A stretch of DNA of 64,000 nt. It comes from Linum tenue (lineage: Eukaryota > Streptophyta > Magnoliopsida > Malpighiales > Linaceae). The DNA lies in NCBI GenBank assembly GCA_946122785.1, contig CAMGYJ010000011.1:12400001-12464000 (forward strand). The letters are read 5' to 3'. A program made the translations under genes and the position numbers. Numbering within the stretch: the first letter of the stretch is position 1; every line of letters begins with the position of its first letter. Shown here piece after piece: positions 11,747-22,754 of the stretch. The notes under the pieces were generated by a model. It worked only from the letters and a program-made list of their open reading frames with translations. It had not been told where the DNA came from and ran no database searches.

Positions 11747-12699
11747 TGATAGCATCGTATTTGCACATATTTGCACCCTTGTTTCTGAACCATTTTGGCT
11801 CAAATTTGTGGTGTCTTGGCCTATTTTACGCTAGGTTGTGTTCCTTTGTCACATTTCAGGTCCTAGTATGTAAATTGAAGCAAAGGCGCAAGTTTCAAGT
11901 CAATCGGAATCCATTTGGCAATTCGGGAGAAGAAACACGAGCATGACCTGAGGAATAACGGACTTCTACCTCATATTATGGACAAATAATCAAGGAATTT
12001 TGTTAAGAAATGAATGAGGACGTGACTACGAGCTTCTGGGTTCAAACGACGACTGATTCGAAGTCCGGAAGAGGGAGAAACGAAGCATTAAATAGGAGCG
12101 GAGGAAGAATTACGGACAGGCCCTGCCCAATTACGGTCGTAATTGCTCCTGTCATGCCCGTAAATGCAATGCCGAGCCTAATTCTTCAGAATTCCTGTCA
12201 CAGATACAATTACGGACAAGAGTCAAAGTTACTACGGTCGTATTTCCATAATTACTGGCAGTAATTGGGTAATTACGACCGTAATTCCCTTCCTTAGAGT
12301 TAAGTAAAACGCGCGTTTTGGGTGAATTGTGGGCAGACAATGATTACGACCGTAATTCAGCCCGTATTTCACCCAGAATGGGGTTTTTTAGGCAGATTCG
12401 AGCCAAAGGAGAGGGAGTCGACTTTTTGGAGCAAAAACAGAGTTTTAGAGAGAGAAAGTGCGAAGAACAAACCCTAGGAGCTATTTGGAGTGGATTTCTC
12501 ACCATTGAAGCCCAGATTGCATCCCCAGGAGTGAAGATTGACATCCCATAGCAGATTCTTCCCATTGTTATGAGTATGACTGCTTTGTATTCTGTTTCCC
12601 TCTCTCTCTCTCTATGGAGTAGAACTTTCTCTCACTTGGGTAGAACCCTAGTTCCATGTGTTAGGAATCTTGATTCTATTGACTTGGGATTGTTATACT
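11747..12699 (+). repeat. Gypsy 3' LTR, first part (before the Copia insertion)
   Basis: It starts TGATAGCATCG right after the polypurine tract. The U3-like part carries a repeated palindrome-like motif, ATTACGRYCGTAAT, at 12130-12143, 12233-12242 (shorter), 12271-12286 and 12343-12356. A short (TC)n run is at 12598-12613. The part ends with ATACT (12695-12699), the left copy of the Copia target duplication. Confidence 0.8.
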
Positions 12700-13307
12700 T
12701 GTTGTTTTGCTATGCATCCAATATCATTTCCTTGACAAAGTAATCAAATACTTGACGCAATTATCCAGTTTAATTGTGAGAAACGTTTCACTGATGAATG
12801 AATTCATACCCTAGAATAATCCAGGCAAAGGACAATAGATGAATCTATGAAATTGGAATTACTAAAGACAGGAGAATTGAAAGGAAAGAAAAACAAGAAT
12901 AGTCGCTATGCCCAGATAAGCTTGAGCTCCTGGCACCGAGCCCCAACACAAGCTTATCAGACACTTTCTCAGGACCCAGACCTAACTCTCCCAAAGAGCA
13001 GTGAAACTCTTACTGAGAATAGGAAACCATCACCTTTCTTCTTCCTGGTTGGTCTTTAAATAGATCGCCTTCCTTCATTGTTCGTCTCTTCCTTCTTTAA
13101 TGAAGTTACCGTTTGAATCGCGATTTGAGGAGGACACCGAGACTTGGAAGAACGAGAGAGAGAGCGAGCCTTTTCTGTGTTTGGATTGATGATGCAGAAG
13201 GGATGAAGGTGAAAACGCTCTTGGTTGTCTTTGACGACATCGTTTGGGCCTTGTGTTTGAGTGGGCTCAAATGGGCTTTCGTTGAAGACTTCAGGCCAGG
13301 CCCAACA
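12700..13307 (-). repeat. Copia 3' LTR (608 bp)
   Basis: It begins TGTTGTTTTGC and ends GGCCCAACA on the plus strand. It is nearly identical to 19888-20496, with about 11 substitutions and one small indel (CCTGGTTGG against CCTGGAGTGG). Being the downstream LTR, it should hold the polyadenylation signals. Confidence 0.95.
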
Positions 13308-13319
13308 ATCTCCCCCTGC
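13308..13319 (-). promoter_or_regulatory. Copia polypurine tract
   Basis: The minus strand reads GCAGGGGGAGAT directly before the 3' LTR start TGTTGG. This is the expected primer site for plus-strand synthesis. Confidence 0.85.
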
Positions 13320-13485
13320 GTTCAAGCCTTGATCCCTGCAGTCATTAAGGCATTATCGAAGCATCCTAATTATGTAAAATTTCTTCTTTGAAATGAGTAG
13401 CGAACAAGAGATGGACAACTGGAGTTTAACAGTAGAATAGATAGAAACACATCCATGATTATTTAGATTTAATCAGCAGACTCAA

Positions 13486-13603
13486 ACTAGACCATTATGG
13501 TCTTTCACATAAACTAGACCATTATGGTCTTTCAAACAGAAGCATACTAGACCATTATGGTCTTTCAAACAAAAAAAAACATACTAGACCACTATGGCCT
13601 TTC
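13486..13603. repeat. Four copies of a hairpin-forming unit in the Copia 3' untranslated region
   Basis: The unit CTAGACCATTATGGTCTTTCA appears at 13487-13506, 13514-13533, 13547-13566 and 13584-13603; the last copy has ACTATGGCC. AGACCA and TGGTCT can pair around a 3-base loop. The spacers are 7 to 17 bases and resemble each other (ACATAAA, AACAGAAGCATA, AACAAAAAAAAACATA). Confidence 0.85.
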
Positions 13604-13678
13604 AACACATCACAATGTTCATGGTTTCAAGATACTCTCTTATTAGACTAGGATTTTCTTAGAGATTCATGTTCCAGA

Positions 13679-14925
13679 TTATTCCTTCGTTGGCTCCCCC
13701 TGAGTTTCGTCCTCCTGATCATTAGTAGTCTCCTTCAGAGTTTCAGCATGCTCCCCCTGAGTTGCAGGTGCGCCTTCTTCCTCCATTAATTCTCTTTCAA
13801 GGTCTTCAGCAAACAGCTTGATGTCTTTCTCAGAAATGGATTCAGGTTCCAGTTCTGCTTCCTCTTCCTCAAAATCAATGATTAAATTTTTGCAGACAGA
13901 AGAGGAAGACTCCCCAAGTTTCTAAGTTTTTGAGCACGTCTTGGAATAGGGTTTAGGCCTTTTAGCTGCGGGGTCAAGAATAGTATCTCCCCCTTTCGAA
14001 GTCAGAGGATCCACCTTGATATAGTTAAGGACAGCAATAGCAGGAATTGACACCGAGGTATCAATAGAGAAGTAGCCATCAAGGGATATTCCAAGGTTTG
14101 ATATCAGAAGAGTGATAAGTCCACCATAGGGAAGACGACCCCCTAGGTGAGCCTCAGCACTTCGAACAATTGACCCGAACAGCAGCTGACAGTAGTCAAT
14201 TTTGCGACCGGTGAGAGCATTGGATAAGATCCAAAGATCTATTTTGGTAACAATATGGTGGCAGTGTGAGCGGGGAAGGAAGAAATGTGTGATGAGGTAG
14301 TGAAGGGTACGCAGAGCAGGGTTTAGATCAGCAGTGGTGACAGTTTAATGAGCAGCAACAGGACGCTGAGCAATGCGAGAGTATTCGATAACATGATCAA
14401 AATCATAGAAGAGGAACTCATCCTCATGAGCCATAGGAAGAGGCCCTCCAGTAGGGAAATTTAGCAGTGATCATATGGCATTAGCAGTGAGTGAAATAAA
14501 ATATCCATTCACCAGAGTGGAGAGCTTTCGAGTAGTGATCCCCTAGCAGTCCAGATTAGCTAGAACATGCGAACTGGAAGTGGACAGGCTGCCAAGGGCG
14601 GATAGTGCATAAGAAATTCCCACCCTAGGTTTCTGATGTAAGGAGTAATGTCAACTCCATAGGATTTGAATTCAAATAGATCTAGGGTAATGGGATAAGA
14701 TAATCGACGGGATGAAAAGAATTCTTTGAAGCGGTGAAGATTGAAATCCACAGGCTCATGGAAAGTTCTACCAACATAAGTCACAATGGCTCCAGGTATG
14801 TTGGAAGATGTAAATAGATTAGTCATGATTGGATAGACAGGAACGAGAAGATTGAGGAGAGTGAGGAGAGGGACGATCAGGAAGGGAGGATTTATAGGAG
14901 CGATAGAATAGCAAGGGACACTCAC
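13679..14925 (-). pseudogene. Copia ORF3: plant transposon-protein-like (PF20167-like) extra gene
   Basis: This frame of about 416 codons follows pol and precedes the 3' LTR. It is in the sense direction, where some plant retroelements carry an additional gene. It starts near GTG 14925, or at an upstream in-frame codon. The N-terminal part has a Gly-Trp-Glu segment followed by LPVRMF and then ANL; a one-base loss near 14561 breaks the expected FYANL. The centre has DLWILSNALTGRKID and GGRLPYGGLITLL. These match my memory of the 'putative plant transposon protein' domain. The C-terminal 80 residues are acidic (Glu-rich). Stops lie near 14544, 14472, 14346 and 13923. Its function is unknown. 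The family assignment is from pattern memory only and needs a profile search. Confidence 0.6.
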
Positions 14926-15076
14926 ATCGAATTATTGAAGAGTTTTGGAAAACACAGTGCATAGATAACTAAACCATCACATGCATGAATAAGCACTTAT
15001 TGGAAATAGAGATAAATTGACTAGGAAGCATTTATTGATTCTATCATAAGTAAGTAAAGGAAGAGCATCACCTGAT

Positions 15077-18000
15077 TTAGAGAATCTTCTGAATTGAATG
15101 AAGTGACTGCAGGCCAAGCTCATTGCACAGGCGTATGAACCGATCAGAGGAGAGGGCTTTGGTAAGTATGTCAGCTATTTGGAATTCAGTTGCTATGAAA
15201 TTCAACTCTATATGACCAACTTGTATTATGTCGCGAATAAAGTGGTGTTTTACTTCAATATGTTTTGTTCTACTGTGATAAACAAGATTTTTAGACATAC
15301 AAATTGCACTGGTGTTATCACAGAGAATTGGAATTTGTTCAAAAGTTAAACCATAGTCATGAAGTTGAGATTTAAGCCAAAGAATTTGAGTGCAGCAACT
15401 CCCTGCAGCCACATATTCTACCTCAGCAGTTGAAAGGGCTACAGATCCTTGTTTTTTGCTTGACCAGGACACAAGACATTGACCAAAAAACTGATATGTA
15501 CCACTGGTACTTTTTCTGTTAGTGATACTGCCAGCAAAATCTGAATCCGAGTAGCCAATAAGTGATAGAGACTTTGATTTAGGGTACCATAGACCAAGGT
15601 CAACATAGCCTTTTAAGTATCTGAAAATCCTTTTGACTGCAGTTAGGTGACTTTCTTTAGGTTGATGTTGAAATCTTGCACATAAACAAACACTGATCTG
15701 TATGTCAGGTCTACTAGCAGTAAGATAGAGTAAAGAGCCTATCATGCCTCTAAACTTCTTTTCACACACAGGGGCACCATCTACATCATAATCTAGGTGA
15801 GTGTTTGAAGCAAGTGGAGTCTTGCAAGGATTGACATTTTTCAGATTGAATTTAGACAGCATGGATTGGAGGTACTTAGTCTGGTGAATAAATGTGCCAT
15901 GATCAGTCTGATGAATTTGCAGACCAAGGAAGTAATTCAGTTATCCCATGAGACTCATTTCAAACTTGTTTTTCATAGCCAGACAGAACTCATTACACAT
16001 ATCAGGATCAGTACTCCCAAATACAATATCATCTGCATAAACTTGGACTATTAAAGAGTGTTTATCTTTTCTTTTAATAAACAGTGTTTTATCAACACCT
16101 CCTTGACTAAACCCTTGAGAGATTAAAAAGGAAGTTAACTTCTCATACCTGGCTCTAGGAGCCTGTTTGAGACCATAAAGCGCTTTGGATAATTTAAAAA
16201 CATGGTTTGGGAACTCAAAATCAACAAAACCAGGTGGTTGTTCAACATATACATCTTCCTGTATTTCACCATTTAGAAAAGCGCTCTTAACATCCATTTG
16301 GAAGAATTTAATATTCATATAGCTAGCATAAGCACACAAGAGGCGAATAGATTCAAGACGAGCAACTGGCGCAAATGTTTCATCGTAATCAATACCCTCT
16401 TCTTGATTGTAACCTTGGGTAACTAACCTAGCCTTGTTTTTAATGATAAATCCTAGTTCATCTGATTTATTTCTAAATACCCATTTAGTTCCAATAATAG
16501 TAGTATTTATAGGTCGAGGGACTAATTCCCAAACCTTTAGTCTAATGAAGTGAGATAGTTCCTCTTGCATAGCACTTAGCCATTCCTCATCAAGTATGGC
16601 TTCTTTATAATTTTTTGGTTCAAGTAGGGAGACAAAGGCATACTGACCTGGGATGTGCTTACCTCTGGTGTGAATGGGATCATATAAATTACCTATGATC
16701 AGTGAAGGGGGATGCCTCTTTCTGATGTGAGGGGGTGCTTCACATACCTCTGGCTTGTTGTCATCTTGAGAGGTTGTGTTATCAGCAAGGGAAGGGGCTG
16801 AAGAGACATCCTCTTCTTCATGAGGTTTTTCATTATTTTCATCACCACCTGTCTCAAAAGAGGAACTAAGAGGCAGAAAGTCATAGTTTTTGATGTTAGA
16901 GTGTAATGGCAAAGATGGAAGAGATTCATCAAAGCGGATATGTACTGATTCTTCCACTTTCCTGGATCTCTTATTGAATACTCTGTAGTCTTGTCCTTTA
17001 TTTGAGTAACCAAGGAAGATTCCTATATCAGACTTAGCATCAAATTTTCCAAGAGCATCTTTGGTGTTTAAAATGTAGCATTTAGTTCCAAAGGGGTGAA
17101 AGTAAGAGATCTTAGGGGTTTTATTTTTCAAAATCTCATAAGGTGTCTTGTTAATTGTCTTTCGAATGGAAGTTCTATTTGTGATATAACAGGCAGTATT
17201 GACAGCCTCACCCCAGAGAAATTTTGCACAGTCAAATTCCAACAACATGGTTCTTGCTGTTTCAATTAGTGTTCTATTCTTCCTCTCCACAACACCATTT
17301 TGTTGTGGGGTCCTAGGTGCAGATAAAGTATGAAGAATACCTAGTTTGTCACAGAAGATACTGAATTCATCATTGATAAACTCTCCCCCATTATCACTTC
17401 TAACTGACTTCACTGAACAATCGAATTGTTTTTGCATAAGGATAACAAATGATTTGAATTTGGAGAATGCTTCATCTTTGGGTGCAAGGAAATACACCCA
17501 GGTGTACCTAGAGAAGTCATCAACTAAAACTAATACATATGATTTTCCACCAAGACTTTGAACATTGGTGGGACCAAAAAGGTCCATATGGATTAGCTCA
17601 AAGGTTGATGATGTGGTTATATCCATCTTACTTTTAAAGGATTTTTTGCAGTGTTTTCCAAGAATACATGCTTCACATATAAATTTGTCTGAGGTTTTGA
17701 TTGGAGGCAGTCCTCTAACAAGATTGAGTTTAGATAGTTTAGCTAGTCTAGACATGCTCATGTGACCTAGTTTTCTATGCCAGCAGACAGCTGATTCAGA
17801 GACTGAGCTAAGACAGATATCTTTAGAGAGATCTAAGGTTGACAGATCAATTGTGTAGACATTATTTATTTTCTCTCCTTTGAAAATTATAGTGTTATCA
17901 GAAATTCGTTCAATAATGCAGCAGAAAGGATCAAATATGATTCTATAGGTTGAACCACAAATCTGACTTATAGACAGAAGATTGTGTTTCAATCCATCAA

Positions 18001-18217
18001 CATATAGAACATCTGCAATGACAAGAGAGGGATTGGTACTAATTGTTCCTTTTCCAACTACAGTAGCACAGTTATTATTACCATAGAATACTTTACCTCC
18101 TCTTTTTGGATTAAGATAAGAAAATAGGTCTTTGTTACCTGTCATATGGTGAGAGCATCCAGAATCTAAGTACCAGATGTTAGCACCATTTTTATTCTGA
18201 AAAGAGAAAAAAACTTA
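15077..18217 (-). pseudogene. Copia pol: protease, integrase, reverse transcriptase, RNase H
   Basis: This polyprotein copies the RNA and inserts the DNA. The frame holds the protease active site LDSGCSHHMTG (about 18170-18135) and the pre-integrase zinc motif HRKLGHMS...CEACILGKH. The integrase core has MDLFGP, DDFSRYTW, SDNGGEF and QQNGVVERKN. The reverse transcriptase has ARLVTQGYNQ, ETFAPVARL, QMDVKSAFLNG and the catalytic VYADDIVFG (about 16040-16010). RNase H has YSDSDFAG, STAEVEYVA and DNTSAI. One in-frame TAA at 15941-15943, probably from GAA/GAG in GELNYFLG, separates RT from RNase H, and a TAA at 18215-18217 separates it from gag. No frameshift is seen in pol, so the decay is slight. 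Confidence 0.92.
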
Positions 18218-19851
18218 GTTAGAAGATTTAACAACCCAAACAAGTTTGGGTTTGGGTTTCCTTGAATAGCAGTGATCATAATCATGACCAGATTTTCTGC
18301 ATAGTGTGCAGAAGAGTGGATATTTCCAGGTGTCAGAGAAATATCTAGATCGAGAGTATTCAGTTGGATAGTCAAATCTAGATTTTCTAGGAGTGTAATG
18401 AACCATTGAGATATTCTTGTTCATTCTTTTATGACAATAATCAAGCTTCCTTCTTAAATCAATGTTCTCTGAAGAGAGTTTAGCAACTTGATTATCTTGA
18501 GTGATTTGAGCAGCATGTTGAATTTCAACAAGCTCTTTAAGTTTCTTTATTTCTATTTCCTTTTCATGCAGTTGAGTAATTGTAAGACAGTATTTACTTT
18601 TTAAGAGATTGCATTCATTTTGAAGATTGGTCAGAGCATGAAGAAAGAAATCTTCATTAAGAGATTCAGCCATCTCATCAGAATAGTAGTCAGACCATAC
18701 TTGTTCGTTTTTATCAGTCTCTTATGAGTTGGAATTGAGTCCCATGTATGCAACTACATCAGACTCATCTTCTGAGCTGTAGTCACTCCAAGAAGCAGTC
18801 ATGGCCTTCTCCTTCTTCCTGTTTAGAGGGCAGTTTGCTCTCACATGACCTGTCTTTCCACATCTAAAGCAGATAGTAGAGTCAGTTTTATCATGTGAGT
18901 TCTTGTTGTCTTTGTAGCTTGAGTCAGGTCTGTTGGATCCAAATGGGTTTTTATCATTTGATCCAGCAGATTTTAGTCCAGAAGACCTGGAATAGCTGTT
19001 GGACATTTTCCAAATGGTCTTGATGAGTAATTATTGTTTAGAATTCTTCTTTTAGTGTTTTGATCTTGCTTAAACTTCATCATTCTTTGAAGTTTTTTGC
19101 TGGTCAGAGCCAATTCATTTTCAAATTCCTCATCTAGTTTTTCAGTTTCATCAGTACAAGCAGTTTTAAAAGCAATAGATTTGTTCTTCTTGTCTTGGAG
19201 GGAGTTCATTTGCTTGAGAACTTCCTCATGACTCAGAAGAGATCCAATTAGATTCTCAAGAGATAAAACATTAAGATCCTTAGCTTCCTCAATGGCAGTT
19301 CTTTTTGCCATCCATTCAAGTGGAAGGGATATAAGAACTTTTCTAACAAGTTCTTTACTTGTGAATGATTTTCCTAATCCTTTGAGACGATTTACAAGAG
19401 TTGAAAATCTCTTATCCATTTCAGCAATGGATTCTCCAGATAGCATGTCAAAAGTTTCATATTCTTTTAATAGTAAGTCTATTCTGGTTTCTTTAACTTC
19501 TGAAGTTCCTTCACGAGTGGTTTCAAGTATAGACCAGATTTCTTTAGCAGTTTCACACTTGTTAACTCTTTCTCCCTCATCTTCAGATATAGCATAAAGA
19601 AGAATATGCATAGCCCTAGAATCTAATTGAGCATTTTTCTTTTGTTCATCAGGCCAATCCTCCTCATCATCTTCCTTCATGTCAATTGGTCCATTTCGGA
19701 CAATTGCCCATAATTCACAATCGATTCCTCGGAGGTAAAGTCTCATTCTCTTTTTCCAAACAGAATAATTAGACCCAGAAAACCATGGAGGATTTGAACT
19801 AGTTGAGAATGTATTGGAAGCATAGCAGAGCAGAGAGCTCTTTCTCGGCAA
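18218..19851 (-). pseudogene. Copia gag with zinc knuckles and coiled coil
   Basis: This is the structural polyprotein of the particle, in frame with pol apart from a one-base shift. The N-terminal part carries WFSGSNYSVWKKRMRLYLRG, typical of the plant Copia gag (UBN2) domain. A CCHC knuckle, CFRCGKTGHVRANC, lies near 18865-18825. A coiled-coil-like stretch follows (KLKELVEIQ...), then a second knuckle-like CTLCRKSGHDYDHC near 18310. The start MPRKSS at 19851 is the first Met after the PBS. Lesions are a one-base frameshift near 19005 (FGK/MSNSYS), a TAA at 18722-18724 and the TAA at 18215-18217. Confidence 0.88.
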
Positions 19852-19875
19852 CTTTTAGTTCAACGAGAAGGGGGA

Positions 19876-19885
19876 TCTGATACCA
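19876..19885 (-). promoter_or_regulatory. Copia primer binding site for initiator Met tRNA
   Basis: On the minus strand the bases two positions after the 5' LTR read TGGTATCAGA, complementary to the 3' end of initiator methionine tRNA, the usual primer for plant Copia elements. Confidence 0.9.
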
Positions 19886-19887
19886 AT

Positions 19888-20496
19888 TGTTGTTTTGCTA
19901 TGCATCCAATATCATTTCCTTGACTAAGTAATCAAATACTTGACGCAATTATCCAGTTTAATTGTGAGAAACGTTTCACTGATGAATGAATTCAAACCCT
20001 AGAATAATCCAGGCAAAGGACAATAGATGAATCTATGAAATTGGAATTACTAAAGACAGGAGAATTGAAAGGAAAGAAAAACAAGAACAGTCGCTATGCC
20101 CAGATAAGCTTGAGCTCCTGGCACCGAGCCCCAGCACAAGCTTATCAGACACTTTCTCAGGACCCAGACCTAACTCTCCCAAAGAGCAGTGAAACTCTTA
20201 CTGAGAATAGGAAACCATCACCTTTCTTCTTCCTGGAGTGGTCTTTAAATAGATCGCCTTCCTTCATTGTTCGTCTCTTCCTTCTTCAATGAAGTTACCG
20301 TTTGAGTCGCGATTTGAGGAGGACACCGAGACTTGGAAGAACGAGAGAGAGAGCGAGCCTCATCTGTGTTTGGATTGATGATGCAGAAGGGATGAAGGTG
20401 AAGACGCTCTTGGTTGTCTTTGACGATATCGTTTGGGCCTTGTGTTTGAGTGGGCTCAAATGGGCTTTCGTTGAAGACTTCAGGCCAGGCCCAACA
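19888..20496 (-). repeat. Copia 5' LTR (609 bp)
   Basis: It is the upstream copy for the minus-strand element and so should contain its promoter. On the minus strand the TATTTAAA-like string (plus-strand CTTTAAATAG near 20234) is a candidate TATA box. It is followed outside by the right ATACT duplication. Confidence 0.95.
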
Positions 20497-21030
20497 ATAC
20501 TGTTTGATTTTAATCGAATGATGCATGATTTGTTGAATCAATTGAAGTCTGATCATCTTTTCTTGATTTCTGCTGCAACCTGAGATAGATAGAATCTGAT
20601 TAGGTTGTTAGAGCTTCATCATTCGGTAGTGGTGGATTGGTTATACGAGAGTTAATCAAACTACAGCTTTGTACTGGAACCCAAATCCAGTAGTGGAGTT
20701 CTGTGCTTATCGCCTCAGCAGTCTATCCCGGTGAAGGCTAGTCGCCTGCCGGTTAGCCTGCCTGAGAGGGCTTGGTCAGCTTAAGAGATTCCAAACTACT
20801 GTCGGATCTTCCGCAATTTAATAAACAGTAAATCAACCCAGGGTAATTACAATTCAGACCTAACTAAGGTGCTAGGGGGACTCATTCCCGAGTTACTCTT
20901 CCTTTGCTTTAGAAAACCGAACCATTTCCTGCTTTCTTACTGCTTTTTGTTAAAACCACAATCAATCAACTTAGTTTGCTAGATAACAAATATACACGAG
21001 GTAGGTAGTAGATCTAGACCCCGAGTTGAC
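20497..21030 (+). repeat. Gypsy 3' LTR, second part (after the Copia insertion)
   Basis: It begins with ATACT (20497-20501), the right copy of the target duplication, and then continues the LTR. The piece 20773-21011 matches the 5' LTR remnant at 6930-7168. The LTR end is not sharp: a TG...CA pair would be met by ...GAGTTGACA near 21030. LINE sequence follows. Confidence 0.7.
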
Positions 21031-21059
21031 AATTAGAGCTTGCCTGTTATTGCATTTCC

Positions 21060-22754
21060 GGACTGCGATTACACTTGGTCGCAGTTTGGTGTTGTGTTTT
21101 AGCGTGTCAGCTGCACGCAACAATTCGGGCGGAAAGTGGCTAATGATACGATTGGAAAAGTCATGGAGACTGGGGTTTATGCTTGTCAAGAGTCGGGCCA
21201 GTGCTTTGTTAAGATTCGAGCCTTAATCGACTTCTCCAAGCTGCTTTGATCGAAAGTCATGGCGGCTAATGAGGAGATAGGGTGCTTTTGGGTGGTGCTC
21301 AAATACGATCATCTCCCAAGCTTTTGCTTTCGATGTGGAAGGGTTGGCCATTTCCAATGCGAGTGTGTCTTTGAACCTCCTACTCGCAAGGAGAAATTCG
21401 GCATTCACATGTCCACTCGAAGGCGGGGGGTGAAGATTTATGTGGCGGACGAGGAGAACCCACCCACTGTTTGGGTCAATAAAAATCTTCGGCAGTCGCA
21501 AAAGGCGAGTGAGGAGCTGCATCGCCGCCCTGTGAATCGAGAAGTGGCTCGCCAAGAGGGAGGGCATGCTAGGTCACTGGTGGAGACGGCCGCTCTTGAG
21601 TGGCAGGGTGATCGACCTGCTCGAGTTGGGCCGCGTGGGGGTGGCTACTCCCGGCAGGAGCATGCGAGGGAAGTGAGAAATTTGGGAGCGCAAAGGGAGG
21701 AAGCTGAGGATCCGACCCGGCGTCGTTCCAGCCCCCGGGGCTTCGACATCCCCAAGTCTGTTTGTATGCCTCGGCTGAGTAGAGCAGCTGCACCCTTGGC
21801 AGTGGAGCTGCATGATGCGCGATTGGAGCAACCGCTTCATTGGGCTGGTAGACGGGGTGACACGGCTGGGGATAAGTAGGAGGTTATGCTCCAAGCTGGC
21901 CGCAAGCAGAAGGTTGTGGGGGCAGACCAAGAACATGAGGGGATGCGGATGGCGGGGAAAAAGAAAGTGAGGCGACTGACGAAGAAAGATAAGGTGTCGC
22001 CTCGGACTCAACCAATTCAAGCTGCACGTAGGCGTAAGCTATTTCTTGAGGAATCAGAAGATGATGCACCCATAGCGCCCACCTTTGCTGGAAAGGGATG
22101 CATGATTGGTGGGGAAAAGAGAGAGGCTGAACCTACCATTGCCTTGGGTAAGGTAGCGGCCCCTCCCGCGGCCCATGCTGCGCGAGATCGGCCATCCTCT
22201 CGGAAAACGGCGGCTAGTATGGTGATTGATGAAGAGGAAGCTGATATTGAGACCGTGCAAAAGGCTGCTCGGGTGCGTAAAGGGAAAATGGTGCTGGTTG
22301 AGGAGGAGTCAGAGGTGTGGGAGCCGTCTTTTAAAAGCAAGGATTCTGCGGTTGAAGATTCTAATGCTACTCTATCGGATGGAGTGGCGGATCAGTTCGA
22401 GATTCGGAGTCCGGCTTTTCCTCCATCGACAGGGGTCTTCAAGCCGATCCTGGCGGGCCGGGGCAGACAGGTTGTCGAGGCATTTGAGGCTGGGAATGTG
22501 GCGGTTGATGCAGTTGGTAGAGCAACTAAGCCGACGCAGGAGATGGGGGGGGGGGGGGGTCTGCCCCGCTCGATGAGTATGGCTCGAATGCCGAAATGCT
22601 TGGGATGGGAGGGCGGAAGCGTTCCTGGGGGGAGGTGGCGGGTGGGGTTGATGAAAATCTCACGGTGAAGAAGCAGTTTTTGGAGGAGGTAGATGAGGAT
22701 ATGTTGAAAACGGTGGAGGAAGCCGGCCGGAAATGGCCCCAGGAGGATAAATGA
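21060..22754 (+). pseudogene. LINE ORF1 (RNA-binding, DUF4283-type remnant and CCHC knuckle)
   Basis: ORF1 proteins bind the LINE RNA. A remnant of the N-terminal domain is visible at about 21140-21240 (ANDTIGKVMETG, FVKIRALIDFSKLL). After a TGA comes WVVLKYDHLPSFCFRCGRVGHFQCEC, the linker and zinc knuckle, at about 21290-21375. The rest is low-complexity and charged. A TAG at 21877-21879 interrupts the frame, and a run of 15 G at 22545-22559 shifts it. The proper frame resumes as KRSWGEVAGGVDENL and ends at the TGA 22752-22754, which overlaps the ORF2 start in ATGA. Confidence 0.78.

Larger units (their letters stand above)
12700..20496 (-). mobile_element. Complete Ty1/Copia retrotransposon with extra ORF3, 7.8 kb
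   Basis: It is oriented on the minus strand, with the 5' LTR at the right. LTRs of 608 and 609 bp begin TGTTG and end CAACA, and both flanks carry ATACT (12695-12699 and 20497-20501), a perfect 5-bp target duplication. The PBS is complementary to initiator Met tRNA and a polypurine tract adjoins the left LTR. Domains in order are gag, zinc knuckles, protease, integrase, reverse transcriptase and RNase H, followed by a separate ORF3. By eye the LTRs differ at about 12 sites, about 2%, which fits insertion within roughly the last million years at commonly used plant rates. It lies inside the Gypsy 3' LTR. Confidence 0.95.
6930..21030 (+). mobile_element. Non-autonomous Ty3/Gypsy element (Athila/Tat-like), split by a Copia insertion
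   Basis: The order is truncated 5' LTR, gag, protease, a short C-terminal pol remnant, a long 3' non-coding part, a polypurine tract at 11733-11746, and a 3' LTR beginning TGATAGC at 11747. The Copia element (12700-20496) cuts the LTR, which resumes at 20502. Without the insert the LTR is about 1.48 kb. The reverse transcriptase, RNase H and integrase domains are absent. Several stops and a frameshift in gag-protease show decay. The 3' LTR end is uncertain; homology with the 5' copy ends near 21010 and a TTGACA end near 21030 is possible. Confidence 0.8.
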
